Below, in pieces: positions 17,834 to 27,493 of a stretch of 64,000 bases of DNA (positions within the stretch are counted from its first letter, which is position 1; each line of letters begins with the position of its first letter). The stretch spans positions 434,001 to 498,000 of the forward strand of contig NZ_JAERRA010000001.1 in the NCBI RefSeq assembly GCF_016735685.1, given 5' to 3'. Origin of the DNA: Piscinibacter lacus. GTDB lineage: Bacteria; Pseudomonadota; Gammaproteobacteria; Burkholderiales; Burkholderiaceae_C. The notes below the pieces were generated by a model. It worked only from the letters and a program-made list of their open reading frames with translations. It searched no databases and was not told where the DNA came from. Both the position numbers and the translations under genes were made by a program.

Positions 17834-18433
17834 ATGCCGATGAAAGCCCGCGACGTGTCCCTCCTGACCGCTGCCCCCCGGGGCCTGCACCCGCTCCCGA
17901 GCCTGCTGGTGGTCGCTGCCCTGCTGGGCTTGCTGCCGACCGCCCAGGCCGAGCGGGCCGACCGCCAGGCCCCGCTGTCCTTCAGTGCCGACACCGCCCG
18001 GGTCGACGATCTCAAGGCCGTGCACACCCTGAGCGGCAATGTCGAGATCACCAAGGGCAGCATCGTGATCAAGGCCGCCCAGGTCGAAGTGCGCCAGGGC
18101 AAGGACGGCCACCAGATCGCCGTGGCCAGCGGCGGCGCCAGGCGCGCCACTTTCCGCCAGAAGCGCGAGGGCCTGGAGGAATTCATCGAGGGCGAGGCCG
18201 AGCGCCTGGAATACGACAGCCGCGCCGACACCGTGAAGCTGGTCGGCCAGGCCGTGATGCGCCGCCTGCGCGGCAGCACGGTGGCTGACGAGGTCAATGG
18301 CAGCGTCATCACCTACGACAACGGCAGCGAGGTCTTCCAGGTTCAGGGTGGCGCAACGCCGGGCGGCGGCACCGGCCGCGTGCGCGGCGTGCTCACCCCG
18401 CGCGAGACGCCGGCCGCCGGGGGCAGCCGGTGA
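17834..18433 (+). CDS. lptA: LPS transport periplasmic protein LptA
   Basis: The periplasmic bridge that carries lipopolysaccharide from inner to outer membrane. The product is 199 residues from ATG 17834 (or 197 from ATG 17840). Seen: a signal peptide ending TAQA, then the OstA/LptA beta-jellyroll rhythm: [30 protein letters not shown], and [20 protein letters not shown]. The frame is open further upstream, but a start before 17834 would put an unlikely hydrophilic stretch ahead of the signal peptide. The stop overlaps the GTG of lptB (GTGA). The usual upstream lptC and kdsC are absent: the glycan export operon diverges from here instead. Confidence 0.9.
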   Translation: MPMKARDVSLLTAAPRGLHPLPSLLVVAALLGLLPTAQAERADRQAPLSFSADTARVDDLKAVHTLSGNVEITKGSIVIKAAQVEVRQGKDGHQIAVASGGARRATFRQKREGLEEFIEGEAERLEYDSRADTVKLVGQAVMRRLRGSTVADEVNGSVITYDNGSEVFQVQGGATPGGGTGRVRGVLTPRETPAAGGSR

Positions 18434-19224
18434 CGACCGCCCTGCCCGAGGCCCCCGTCCGCAGCGCGACCGCCGCCGCGCCGGCCAGCCGCTTGCAGGC
18501 CCGCGGCCTGCACAAGCGCTACGGCCCGCGCACGGTGGTCAAGGAAGTGCACCTGGCTGTCGACGGCGGCGAGGTGGTCGGCCTGCTCGGCCCCAATGGG
18601 GCCGGCAAGACGACCAGCTTCTACATGATCGTCGGCCTGGTGCGCGCCGATGGCGGCGAGATCCAGCTCGACGGCCAGCGCATCGAGCGCATGCCCATCC
18701 ACCGCCGCGCGCGCATGGGCCTGTCCTACCTGCCGCAGGAGGCTTCGATCTTCCGCCGCCTGACGGTCGAGCAGAACATCCGCGCCGTGCTGGAGCTTCA
18801 GCTTGACGCCGCCGGCAAGCCCTGGACCGAGGCGCGCATCGCCGAGCAGCTTGAGCGCCTGCTGCGCGAGCTGTCGATCGAGGGCCTGCGCGAACTGCCG
18901 GCCCCCGCCCTGTCGGGCGGCGAGCGCCGCCGGGTCGAGATCGCCCGCGCCCTGGCCACGCAGCCGCGCTTCATCTTGCTCGACGAGCCTTTCGCTGGCG
19001 TCGACCCGATCGCCGTGATCGAGATCCAGCGCATCATCGGCTTCCTCAAGTCGCGCGGCATCGGCGTGCTGATCACCGACCACAACGTGCGCGAAACCCT
19101 GGGCATCTGCGACCGCGCCTACATCATCAGCGAGGGCCGCGTGCTGGCCGAAGGCCGGCCCGACGAGATCGTCGAGAACGCCGATGTGCGCAAGGTCTAC
19201 CTGGGTGAGCACTTCCGCATGTGA
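18430..19224 (+). CDS. lptB: LPS export ABC ATPase LptB
   Basis: The cytoplasmic ATPase that powers LptB2FGC extraction of LPS from the inner membrane. The 264-residue product has Walker [18 protein letters not shown] near 57, Q-loop LPQEASIF, signature [15 protein letters not shown] near 158, Walker [16 protein letters not shown] and the late segment [12 protein letters not shown], all diagnostic for LptB. The start is GTG 18430, overlapping the lptA stop. It has about 25 extra N-terminal residues compared with E. coli LptB (241). rpoN follows after 114 bases, the usual order. Confidence 0.95.
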   Translation: MTTALPEAPVRSATAAAPASRLQARGLHKRYGPRTVVKEVHLAVDGGEVVGLLGPNGAGKTTSFYMIVGLVRADGGEIQLDGQRIERMPIHRRARMGLSYLPQEASIFRRLTVEQNIRAVLELQLDAAGKPWTEARIAEQLERLLRELSIEGLRELPAPALSGGERRRVEIARALATQPRFILLDEPFAGVDPIAVIEIQRIIGFLKSRGIGVLITDHNVRETLGICDRAYIISEGRVLAEGRPDEIVENADVRKVYLGEHFRM

Positions 19225-19338
19225 GCGCTGCCCGCCACCCCTGCATCTCCTGCCCGCTCTGCCCGCCTTGCCTGCCCTGATCCGCGCCCCGGCTTCCCCC
19301 GCGACTGTTGCCCCGACCGTCTCCGTTCCCGACCGCGC

Positions 19339-20934
19339 ATGAAGCCCTCCCTCCAGGTTCGCCTTTCGCAGCATCTTGCGCTGACCCCGCAGTTGCAGCA
19401 GTCGATCCGCCTCTTGCAGCTTTCGACGCTGGAGCTGCATCAGGAAGTCGAGCAGATGCTGGAGGCCAATCCCTTCCTCGAAGTCGACGACGAGGCGCCG
19501 AACGCCTACGAGCTGTCCACCACCCCGCTGGCCGAGCGCAGCACCCCGGCCGAGCGCAGCGACGAGCCCTGGGAAAGTTCCGGCAGCACAGGCTCAGACG
19601 CTGAGCCCGAGCCGGCCGGCACCGACACCATGGAGTTCGGCGCGACCGAGCGCGAGGATTGGGAGAACGGCACCGAGCGCGAGGACTTCGACGGCATCGG
19701 CGAGACGCCGATGACTGCCGCGGCCAGCAGCGGCCCGGCGCCGGAGGGCGATGAGCTCGACCCCGGCGAGCGCAACACCGTCGCGCCCAGCCTGCAAGAG
19801 CATCTGCGCGAGCAACTGCTCGGCATGCGCCTCTCGCCCGAGGACCGCGCGGCGGTGATGGTGCTGATCGAGTCGCTCAACGAGGACGGCTACCTGGCCG
19901 ACCCGCTGGAAGACATCGCCACCGCGCTGGCCGGCGGCGAGCCCGACCCCGAGGACCCGGACGCCTGCGCGGCCCACGAGGAAGCCCGCGAGCTGCTGCT
20001 CGACCGCCTGCGCTGCGCGCTGCGCTGGCTGCACAGCCTGGAGCCCTGCGGCGTCGGCGCCCGCGACCTCGCCGAATGCCTGGTGCTGCAGCTGCGGCAG
20101 AAGCCGCGCAGCGAGGCGCAGGTCATCGCCATCCTGGTCGCCAAGCATCACCTGGAGCTGCTGGCCCGCCGCGACACCCGCAAGCTGACCGCCGCCACCG
20201 GCGCCGACGAGGCCCTGCTGCGCGAGGCCCAGGCCCTGATCCGAAGCTGCGAGCCCAAGCCCGGCCGGCCCTTCACCAAGGCCGAGGCCAACATCGTCGT
20301 GCCCGATGTGATCGTGCAGAAGCTCGGCCGCGGCTGGAAGGTGGTGCTCAACCCCGACGTGATGCCCAAGCTGCGCATCAACGACCTCTATGCCCAGGCC
20401 TTGCGCCAGCACCGCGGCGGACGCGGCGGCAGCGGCGGCGGCGAGGGCGCGCCGGCCCTCAGCGCGCGGCTGCAGGAGGCGCGCTGGTTCATGAAGAACA
20501 TCCTTCAGCGCTTCGACACCATCCAGCGCGTCAGCCAGGCCATCGTCGAGCGGCAGAAGAACTTCTTCAGCCATGGCGCGATCGCGATGAAGCCGCTGGT
20601 GCTGCGCGAGATCGCCGACGAGCTCGGCCTGCATGAATCCACCATCAGCCGCGTGACCACGGCCAAGTACATGGCCACACCCTACGGCACCTTCGAGCTG
20701 AAGTACTTCTTCGGCAGCTCGCTCAACACGGAAGCGGGCGGCAATGCCTCCAGCACCGCGGTGCGCGCGCTCATCAAGCAGCTCGTCGCGGCCGAGGACC
20801 CGGGCAAGCCGCTGTCCGACAGCCAGATCAGCCAGATGCTGGAAGAGCAAGGCATCCAGGTCGCCCGCCGCACCGTCGCGAAGTACCGCGAAGCCCTCAA
20901 GATCGCCCCCGCCAACCTGCGCAAGGCCCTGTGA
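19339..20934 (+). CDS. rpoN: RNA polymerase sigma-54 factor
   Basis: The alternative sigma factor for -24/-12 promoters, activated by enhancer-binding proteins. The 531 residues show region I (Gln/Leu-rich, LTPQLQQSIRLLQLSTLEL), a long acidic region II at about 50-140, the core-binding domain, an HTH (LHESTISRVTTAKYM), and the RpoN box ARRTVAKYRE near the C-terminus, which reads the -24 element. A Gly-rich run (GGRGGSGGGEG, near residue 365) looks like a local insertion. The preceding 114 bases are pyrimidine-rich with no clear promoter. The stop overlaps the GTG of the rRNA methyltransferase gene, so these two are coupled. Confidence 0.97.
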   Translation: MKPSLQVRLSQHLALTPQLQQSIRLLQLSTLELHQEVEQMLEANPFLEVDDEAPNAYELSTTPLAERSTPAERSDEPWESSGSTGSDAEPEPAGTDTMEFGATEREDWENGTEREDFDGIGETPMTAAASSGPAPEGDELDPGERNTVAPSLQEHLREQLLGMRLSPEDRAAVMVLIESLNEDGYLADPLEDIATALAGGEPDPEDPDACAAHEEARELLLDRLRCALRWLHSLEPCGVGARDLAECLVLQLRQKPRSEAQVIAILVAKHHLELLARRDTRKLTAATGADEALLREAQALIRSCEPKPGRPFTKAEANIVVPDVIVQKLGRGWKVVLNPDVMPKLRINDLYAQALRQHRGGRGGSGGGEGAPALSARLQEARWFMKNILQRFDTIQRVSQAIVERQKNFFSHGAIAMKPLVLREIADELGLHESTISRVTTAKYMATPYGTFELKYFFGSSLNTEAGGNASSTAVRALIKQLVAAEDPGKPLSDSQISQMLEEQGIQVARRTVAKYREALKIAPANLRKAL

Positions 20935-22502
20935 ACCGTCCTGATCCCCGGGGCCGCCGCGACGGCGCCGCCCCCCAGGCCACGTCGCGTGGCCCCGCCC
21001 ATCCAGGCCACGACGGTCGCTCCCAGCGCCCCCCGCAGGACCGTCCCCGCGCCCAGGCCCCGGCCCGCGACCCGGCCGACGTCCAGGGCCTCTTCCTGCC
21101 CTGCGCTGCCGGCGTGGAAGCCCTGCTGCTCGAAGAGGTGCAGCGACTGTGCCCCCGGGCTCATGGGCTGAGCCGCCGCGGCGGCGTGGCCCTGCCGCGC
21201 GGCCGCGAGGCCGAGGCCATGACGCTCAACCTGCACAGCCGTCTGGCCCAGCGCGTGCTGTGGACGGTCGCCCATGCGCCCTACCGCGACGAGGAGGACA
21301 TCTACGCCCTCGGCCGCAGCGTCGACTGGTCGGCCTGGATCTCGCCGCGCGAGACCCTGCGCGTCGATGTGAGCGCGCAGCGCTCGCCGCTGCAGAGCAT
21401 CAAGTTCGCCGCCCTGGTCATCAAGGATGCCGTCTGCGACCAGCAGCGCCAGCAGTTCGGCGAGCGATCCGATGTCGAGACCCGCTGGCCCGACCTGCCG
21501 CTGCTGCTGCATCTCGGTCCCGAGGAGGCCACGCTCTACGTCGACACCTCGGGCGAGGCCCTGTTCAAGCGCGGCTGGCGCCAGGACCAGGGCGAGGCCC
21601 CGCTCAAGGAAACGCTGGCCGCCGCCATGCTGGTCGCCGCCGGCTGGCAGGGCCGCGAACAGGATGGCCCGCTGCTCGACCCGGTCTGCGGCAGCGGCAC
21701 CATCGCCATCGAGGCGGCGCAGCTTGCCTGCGGCATCGCGCCCGGCCTGCAGCGCCGCTTCGCCTTCGAGCGCCTGCTGCCCTTCCGCGAGGCGCGTGTC
21801 GCCGAGGCCTGGCGCACGCTGCGCGGCGAGGCGGTGGCGGCCGTCCACGCCCCGGCCGTGCAGGTCTATGCCGGCGATGTGTCCTTCCGCATGAGCGACT
21901 TTGCGCTGCGCAATGCCCAGCGTGCGGGCGTGCTCGGCACCGCAGCCACTGGCGGCCGGGCCGCGCTGGAGATCAAGACCGCCGATGCCCTGCAGCGCAT
22001 GCCGCCGGCCGCCGCCGGCACCCTGATGCTGAACCCGCCCTATGGCGAGCGCATCGACCCCAAGGGCACGGGCTCGCTGCGCCGCGAGGACGGTGCCCCC
22101 GCCGCCGGCTACGGCCGCCCCGACCCGCGTGCCGCCCGCCGCAGCGCGGCCGAGCGCCTGGGCTGGGATGCTGCCTCTCGCGAGGACGAAGCCTACGGTG
22201 GCAGCCTGCCGCCGCCCGCCGTGCGCGCCGCACGCGAGGCCTTTGAAGGCGGCGGCAGCGCCGAGGACTTCTTCGCCCGCCTGGCCGCGCACTGGAAGCG
22301 CCACTACGCCGGCTGGACGGCCTGGCTCCTCAGCCCCGATCCGCAGCTCGCCCACGCCCTGCGTCTGAAGGAAAGCCGCCGCGTGCCGATGTGGAACGGC
22401 CCCATCGAATGCCGCTTGATGCGCTTCGACCTGGTGGCCGGCTCGGCCCGCGCCGCGCGCGAGCCGGGGCCGGATGCCGACGCCCCGCCCACCGAGGCCT
22501 GA
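20931..22502 (+). CDS. 23S rRNA guanine-N2 methyltransferase, RlmL N-half type (THUMP + MTase)
   Basis: A 523-residue protein, predicted to methylate a guanine of 23S rRNA (m2G2445-type in E. coli RlmL). Residues 1-45 are disordered and Arg/Pro-rich; a THUMP RNA-binding domain follows, then a class I methyltransferase with LDPVCGSGTIAIEAAQLA near 250 and the catalytic LMLNPPYGERI near 365. It corresponds to the first half of the bifunctional RlmL/K. Between NPPY and the final ALRLKESRRVPMWNGPIECRL block sits an extra low-complexity segment of about 70 residues. The start is GTG 20931, overlapping the rpoN stop by four bases. Confidence 0.88.
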   Translation: MNRPDPRGRRDGAAPQATSRGPAHPGHDGRSQRPPQDRPRAQAPARDPADVQGLFLPCAAGVEALLLEEVQRLCPRAHGLSRRGGVALPRGREAEAMTLNLHSRLAQRVLWTVAHAPYRDEEDIYALGRSVDWSAWISPRETLRVDVSAQRSPLQSIKFAALVIKDAVCDQQRQQFGERSDVETRWPDLPLLLHLGPEEATLYVDTSGEALFKRGWRQDQGEAPLKETLAAAMLVAAGWQGREQDGPLLDPVCGSGTIAIEAAQLACGIAPGLQRRFAFERLLPFREARVAEAWRTLRGEAVAAVHAPAVQVYAGDVSFRMSDFALRNAQRAGVLGTAATGGRAALEIKTADALQRMPPAAAGTLMLNPPYGERIDPKGTGSLRREDGAPAAGYGRPDPRAARRSAAERLGWDAASREDEAYGGSLPPPAVRAAREAFEGGGSAEDFFARLAAHWKRHYAGWTAWLLSPDPQLAHALRLKESRRVPMWNGPIECRLMRFDLVAGSARAAREPGPDADAPPTEA

Positions 22503-22515
22503 GCCACTGCACCCG

Positions 22516-22546
22516 GCGCCCCGCCCCGGGCGGCCGGCCGGGGCGC
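22516..22546. terminator. Inverted repeat between convergent genes, possible two-way terminator
   Basis: GCGCCCCG at 22516-22523 pairs perfectly with CGGGGCGC at 22539-22546, between the convergent rRNA methyltransferase and antiporter genes. There is no T-run, so intrinsic termination is uncertain. Confidence 0.35.
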
Positions 22547-22556
22547 GCCCACTGCC

Positions 22557-23627
22557 TTAGGGCACCAGGGCCAGGAAGAGGAAGGCCGCGAACAGCACCA
22601 GGTGCACGGCGCCCTGCATCACCGTCGTGCGGCCCGTGCCCAGGGTCATGCCGCTGACGATGAAGGTCAGCAGCAGCAGCACCAGGTCCTTGGGAAGCAG
22701 GCCCAGTTCCAGTGGCAGGTCCAGCCACCAGGCGGTGGCCACCACCGCCGGGATCGTCAGCCCGATGCTGGCCAGGGCCGAGCCCAGCGCCAGGTTCATG
22801 CTGGTTTGCAAGCGGTCGGCGCGCGCGGCGCGCACGGCGGCCCAGGTCTCCGGCAGCAGCACCAGCAGGGCGATCGCGATGCCGATCACCGCCTTGGGGG
22901 CGCCTGCCGAGGCCACCAGGCCCTCCAGCGTCGGCGAGAGCTGCTTGGCCAGGCCCACCACCGACACCAGCGCGACCAGCAGCAGGCCGAAGCTGGCCCA
23001 GGCCGCCGCCACGCCGGGCGGCGCCGCATGGGCATGCTCGTCATGCTGCCGGGTGGGCGGCAGGAAGTAGTCGCGGTGCCGCACCGTCTGCACGAAGACG
23101 AAGATCATCCACAGCACCAGCGAGGACACGCCGGCAAAGACCAGTTGCGACAGCGTGTAGGTGCCGCCGGGCGAACTCGTCGTGAAGCTCGGCAGCACCA
23201 GCGACAGGCCGGCCAGCGCGACCAGGGCCGCCAGCGAGGACGTCGCCCCGTCGATCTGGAAGCTCTGCTCATGGTGATGCAGGCCGCCGACCAGCACGCA
23301 CAGGCCGACCACCCCTGTGCAGATGATCATCACCGCGGCAAAGACCGTGTCGCGCGGCAGCGTCGCCGTGTCCGGCCCGCCGGCCCGCATCATCGAGACG
23401 ATCAGCGCCACCTCGATCACCGTCACCGCCACCGCCAGCACCAGGGTGCCGAAGGGCTCGCCCACCCGGTGGGCGACCACCTCCGCGTGGTGCACGGCCG
23501 CGATCACCGCGCCGATCAGCGCAGCGGCGCAGGCCGCCAGCAGCACGGACCCGGCCCCGCCCAGGCCCAGGGCGCCGGCCAGCAGGGCCAGGGCGACGAG
23601 GGGGAGGGCGGTGGGCCAGTGGTGCAT
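22557..23627 (-). CDS. Ca2+/H+ (cation/proton) antiporter, ChaA/CaxA family
   Basis: An inner-membrane exchanger of 356 residues with about eleven hydrophobic segments in two related halves. Seen: the first-half motif HRVGEPFGTLVLAVAVTVIEVALI near residues 52-75, diagnostic of ChaA-type proteins; a His-rich loop LHHHEQSF near 121; and a second-half repeat VLLPETWAAVRAARADRLQTSMNLALGSALASIGLT near residues 260-295. It should extrude Ca2+ or Na+/K+ in exchange for protons. The start is ATG 23627. It lies downstream of queA on the same strand (97-base gap) and converges with the rRNA methyltransferase gene. Confidence 0.88.
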   Translation of the reverse strand: MHHWPTALPLVALALLAGALGLGGAGSVLLAACAAALIGAVIAAVHHAEVVAHRVGEPFGTLVLAVAVTVIEVALIVSMMRAGGPDTATLPRDTVFAAVMIICTGVVGLCVLVGGLHHHEQSFQIDGATSSLAALVALAGLSLVLPSFTTSSPGGTYTLSQLVFAGVSSLVLWMIFVFVQTVRHRDYFLPPTRQHDEHAHAAPPGVAAAWASFGLLLVALVSVVGLAKQLSPTLEGLVASAGAPKAVIGIAIALLVLLPETWAAVRAARADRLQTSMNLALGSALASIGLTIPAVVATAWWLDLPLELGLLPKDLVLLLLTFIVSGMTLGTGRTTVMQGAVHLVLFAAFLFLALVP

Positions 23628-23724
23628 GGGGGTGGATCCTTTCAGGTCGCGGGTGGCGCCGGGCGCGGCATCGAGCTGGGGGAGGGAGCCTCATGGCTGC
23701 CAGGCGTTCCATTGGGCGCCGGTT

Positions 23725-24825
23725 TCACCCCACCCGATCCAACAGCATCGCATCCCCATAGCTGAAGAAACGGTAGCGCTGCGTGACCGCGTGGGCGTAG
23801 AGGGCCTGCATGCGGGCGTGGCCGGTGAAGGCGCTGACCAGCATCAGCAGCGTGCTCTTGGGCAGGTGGAAGTTGGTGACGAGGCGCTCGACCACGCGGA
23901 AGCGGAAGCCGGGGGTGATGAAGATGTCGGTCTCCTGGGCGCCGGGGGCGGGCAGGCCGTCGGGCGTGTTGCGGGCGGCGGATTCGAGCGCGCGCAGCGT
24001 GGTGGTGCCGACCGCGACGATGCGGCCGCCGGCCGCGCGGGTGCGGGCGATGGCCTCGACGGTGGCGGCCGGCACCTCGAAGCATTCGCTGTGCATGCGG
24101 TGCTCGCTCAGCCGCTCGGCCCGCACCGGCTGGAAGGTGCCGGCGCCCACATGCAGGGTGACGGCGGCGCGCTGCACGCCGCGCGCGTCCAGCGCGGCCA
24201 GCACGCCTTCGTCGAAGTGCAGCGAGGCGGTCGGCGCGGCCACGGCGCCTGGGGCGCGCGCGAAGACGGTCTGGTAGCGGCGCGCGTCCTCGGCGTCGTC
24301 GGCATGGGTGATGTAGGGCGGCAGCGGCACGTGGCCGCAGCGGGCCAGCAGGGCCAGGGCCTCGCCGGGAAAGGCCAGGCGGAAGAGGCTGTCCTCCGGC
24401 CCGCAGCGGCCCAGCACCTCGGCGCGGAAGCCGGGGGCGCCGTCGCGGCCATCGAAATCCACCGCCTGCCCGGCCTTGGGCGACTTGCTGGCGCGCAGAT
24501 GGGCCCAGACCTCATGCACCCCCTCCGGCGTGGCCGGTGCGGGCAGCACGCGCTCGACCAGGGCCTCGACCCGGCCGCCGCTGGCCTTGGCGCCATGCAG
24601 GCGGGCGGGGATGACATGGGTGTCGTTGAAGACCAGCAAGTCGCCCGGATTCAGCAGCGCGGGCAGCTCGCGGAAGACGCGGTCGGCAAATGGCTCGGCC
24701 CGGCCGTCGAGCAGGCGCGAGGCGCTGCGCTCGGCGGCCGGATGCTGGGCGATCAGCTCGGGCGGCAGGGTGTAGTCGAAATCGGCGAGGCGCAGCTCGG
24801 GGGAGGCTTGGGGGGTGGCGCTCAT
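23725..24825 (-). CDS. queA: S-adenosylmethionine:tRNA ribosyltransferase-isomerase (queuosine synthesis)
   Basis: This transfers the ribosyl part of SAM to preQ1 in tRNA, giving epoxyqueuosine. The 366-residue product carries the expected blocks: [27 protein letters not shown] (residues 12-38), [14 protein letters not shown] near 72, [14 protein letters not shown] near 240, and the C-terminal [19 protein letters not shown]. Length is normal (about 350 in E. coli) with a small insertion before the LHVGAGTF block. It diverges from recG across 190 bases. The partner enzyme tgt is in the same window at 46093. Confidence 0.96.
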   Translation of the reverse strand: MSATPQASPELRLADFDYTLPPELIAQHPAAERSASRLLDGRAEPFADRVFRELPALLNPGDLLVFNDTHVIPARLHGAKASGGRVEALVERVLPAPATPEGVHEVWAHLRASKSPKAGQAVDFDGRDGAPGFRAEVLGRCGPEDSLFRLAFPGEALALLARCGHVPLPPYITHADDAEDARRYQTVFARAPGAVAAPTASLHFDEGVLAALDARGVQRAAVTLHVGAGTFQPVRAERLSEHRMHSECFEVPAATVEAIARTRAAGGRIVAVGTTTLRALESAARNTPDGLPAPGAQETDIFITPGFRFRVVERLVTNFHLPKSTLLMLVSAFTGHARMQALYAHAVTQRYRFFSYGDAMLLDRVG

Positions 24826-25003
24826 GCAGGGGCCCGGCTGGACCGGCCGGGTCGGAGAGAGAACAGGGGGGAAGGGGGCGGGAGGGGCGGAGGCCCCGCG
24901 CGCCGCAGCCGCGATGATGCCGCCGGCCTGAGCCGGACGCCGTCAGGCCCTGCGGCGCTTGGCCTGGACGGCTGAGCGGCACGCCCGGTCGGGCCGGCCT
25001 CGG

Positions 25004-25009
25004 CAGAAT
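25004..25009 (+). promoter_or_regulatory. -10-like hexamer directly before recG start
   Basis: CAGAAT ends six bases before ATG 25016, so transcription would begin at or next to the start codon. No Shine-Dalgarno sequence is present. No convincing -35 partner is visible. Confidence 0.35.
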
Positions 25010-25015
25010 GCCGCG

Positions 25016-27448
25016 ATGCCTGCCGCCTCCGCTCCGCCGCCCGCTGCTCCGCGCGGTCGTCGCGCGGCCCCGGCGACGGTCGAGGCCCGGCCGGCCGCCA
25101 AGTCCGCGCTCAAGCCCCTGTCGGCCCCGCAGCGCGCGATGGAGCGCCTGGGCCTGACCCGGCCGATCGACCTGGCCCTGCACCTGCCCCTGCGCTACGA
25201 GGACGAGACCCGCCTCACCGCCATTGCCGCCGCTCGCCCCGGTGAAACCGTGCAGGTCGAAGGCACGGTGCGCGAGGCGCAGGTCGAGCTGCGCGGCCGC
25301 CGCCAGCTCCTCGTGCGCCTGGCCGATGCCAGCGGCAGCCTGATGCTGCGCTTCCTGCACTTCTACCCGGCGCAGCAGAAGCTGATGGCGCCCGGCGCGC
25401 GGCTGCGCGTGCGCGGCGAGCTGCGCGGCGGCTTCTTCGGGCCGGAGATGGTCCACCCCGCCGTCAAGGCGGTGACGGACGACACCCCGCTGGCCGCCGC
25501 GCTGACCCCCGTCTACCCGGCCGGCGCGCAACTGCCGCAGGCCTATCTGCGCAAGGCCGTGGCGGCCGGGCTGGCGCGGGCGCCGCTGGACGAGATCCTG
25601 CCGCCCGGCATGGTGCCGGCCGGCCTGCCGACGCTGCGCGAGGCCCTGCGCTTCCTGCACCATCCGGCGCCCGAGGTGGCCCTGGCCACGCTGGAAGACC
25701 ACAGCCATCCGGCCTGGCAGCGCCTGAAGTTCGAGGAGCTGCTGGCCCAGCAACTCGCCCAGCTCCAGGCGCGCCGCGAGCGCGCCCGCCAGCGCGCGCC
25801 GGCCCTGCGCGGCCGGCCCGGCGGCCTGCATGAGCGCCTGCTCGCCACCCTGCCCTTCGCCCTGACCGGCGCGCAGCGCCGCTGCGCCGAAGAGATCGCC
25901 GCCGACCTGGCCGGCCTGCCGCCGCCCGGTGCCGACACCCAAGCGTCGGCCGGCCCCAGCCCCATGCACCGCCTGCTGCAGGGCGATGTCGGCTCGGGCA
26001 AGACGGTGGTGGCCGCGCTGGCCGCCGCCATCGCGCTGGATGCCGGCTGGCAGTGCGCGCTGATGGCGCCCACCGAGATCCTGGCAGAGCAGCATGCGCG
26101 CAAGCTGGTCGACTGGCTGGTGCCGCTGGGCGTGGGTGTGGCCTGGCTCAGCGGCAGCCGCAAGGGCAAGGCGCGCCAGGCCGAGCTGGCCCGGGTGGCC
26201 AGCGGCGCGGCCCAGCTTGTCGTCGGCACCCATGCCGTCATCCAGGACGAGGTGCATTTCGCCCGCCTGGGCCTGGCCATCGTCGACGAGCAGCACCGCT
26301 TCGGCGTGGCCCAGCGCCTGGCCCTGCGGCGCAAGCTGGCGGGCGACGAGCCGGCCCTGGATGCGGTCGGGCGCCCTGCTGCTGCCCGCGGCACCGCTCC
26401 AGGCTCAGCCCATGAGTCCCGCCTGGAACCGCATCTGCTGATGATGAGCGCCACGCCCATCCCCCGCACCCTGGCGATGACGCTGTTCGCCGACCTGGAC
26501 TTAAGCACGCTCGACGAGCTGCCGCCCGGCCGCACGCCCATCGTCACCAAGGTGCTGGCCGAGGCCAAGCGCGAGGCCGTGATCGAGCGCATCCGCGATG
26601 AGGTGGCCCAGGGTCGGCAGGTCTACTGGGTCTGCCCCCTGATCGGAGAAACCGACGAGGCCGAGGCCGAGCTGCCCGCCGTCGAACCCCCGCCCCGCCC
26701 CCGCACCCGCCGGGGCGCCAGCGCGGTGGTTGGCGAGCCGCCCGAGCTGCGCGACGTGATCGCCACCCATGCCGAGCTGTGCGAGGCCCTGGGGGGCGCT
26801 GCGCCGCGGGGGCGGGCATCCCCCAGCGACCGGACGGACCAGCCCGGGCTGACGGCGGACATCACGCCCGAGCCGAGGGCCGAAGTCGCGCCCGCAGCGG
26901 ATGCGGCCCAGCCGGCGCCCCTCGTCGGCCTCATCCACGGCCGCCTGCCCGCCGCCGAGAAGGTCGCCGTCATGGCCGACTTCGCCGCCGGCCGCACCCG
27001 CCTGCTGGTGGCCACCACCGTCATCGAGGTGGGCGTGGACGTGCCCAATGCCAGCCTGATGGTCATCGAGCATGCCGAGCGCTTCGGCCTGGCCCAGTTG
27101 CACCAGTTGCGCGGCCGGGTGGGGCGGGGTTCGGTGGCCAGCGTCTGCGTGCTGATCTACAGCCCGCCGCTTTCGCCCACCGGCCGCGAGCGCCTGAAGG
27201 CCATGGCCGAGACCACCGACGGCTTCGAGATCGCCCGTCGCGACCTGCAGATCCGCGGCCCCGGCGAATTCCTCGGCGCCCGCCAGAGCGGCGTGGCCCT
27301 GCTGCGCTTCGCCGACCTGGAGGAGGACAGCGCCCTGCTGCAACAAGCCCGCGAGCTCGCCCCCCGCCTGGCCCAGCGCGACCCGCGCACCGCCCAGGCC
27401 CAGATCGACCGCTGGCTGGGCTCGCGGCAGGAGTTCATGAAGGCCTGA
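25016..27448 (+). CDS. recG: ATP-dependent DNA helicase RecG
   Basis: This remodels stalled replication forks and Holliday junctions. From ATG 25016 it is 810 residues (E. coli 693). Seen: an N-terminal OB-like wedge domain, Walker A GDVGSGKT near 325, a DEQHRFGV Walker B (the RecG form of DExH) near 424, MMSATPIPRTLAMT, VIEVGVDVPNASLM, and the C-terminal QLRGRVGRG and TAD-region TTDGFEIARRDLQIRGPGEFLG. Extra length comes mainly from Pro/Ala/Arg-rich insertions at about 555-580 and 592-635, plus a shorter one near 450. A CAGAAT hexamer lies six bases before the ATG, so the mRNA may be leaderless. An in-frame start at 24959 is possible but less likely. Confidence 0.95.
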   Translation: MPAASAPPPAAPRGRRAAPATVEARPAAKSALKPLSAPQRAMERLGLTRPIDLALHLPLRYEDETRLTAIAAARPGETVQVEGTVREAQVELRGRRQLLVRLADASGSLMLRFLHFYPAQQKLMAPGARLRVRGELRGGFFGPEMVHPAVKAVTDDTPLAAALTPVYPAGAQLPQAYLRKAVAAGLARAPLDEILPPGMVPAGLPTLREALRFLHHPAPEVALATLEDHSHPAWQRLKFEELLAQQLAQLQARRERARQRAPALRGRPGGLHERLLATLPFALTGAQRRCAEEIAADLAGLPPPGADTQASAGPSPMHRLLQGDVGSGKTVVAALAAAIALDAGWQCALMAPTEILAEQHARKLVDWLVPLGVGVAWLSGSRKGKARQAELARVASGAAQLVVGTHAVIQDEVHFARLGLAIVDEQHRFGVAQRLALRRKLAGDEPALDAVGRPAAARGTAPGSAHESRLEPHLLMMSATPIPRTLAMTLFADLDLSTLDELPPGRTPIVTKVLAEAKREAVIERIRDEVAQGRQVYWVCPLIGETDEAEAELPAVEPPPRPRTRRGASAVVGEPPELRDVIATHAELCEALGGAAPRGRASPSDRTDQPGLTADITPEPRAEVAPAADAAQPAPLVGLIHGRLPAAEKVAVMADFAAGRTRLLVATTVIEVGVDVPNASLMVIEHAERFGLAQLHQLRGRVGRGSVASVCVLIYSPPLSPTGRERLKAMAETTDGFEIARRDLQIRGPGEFLGARQSGVALLRFADLEEDSALLQQARELAPRLAQRDPRTAQAQIDRWLGSRQEFMKA

Positions 27449-27493
27449 AGCCGGCCCCGGACACAATAGTCGCCGACCGCCCCGGAGACCCCC

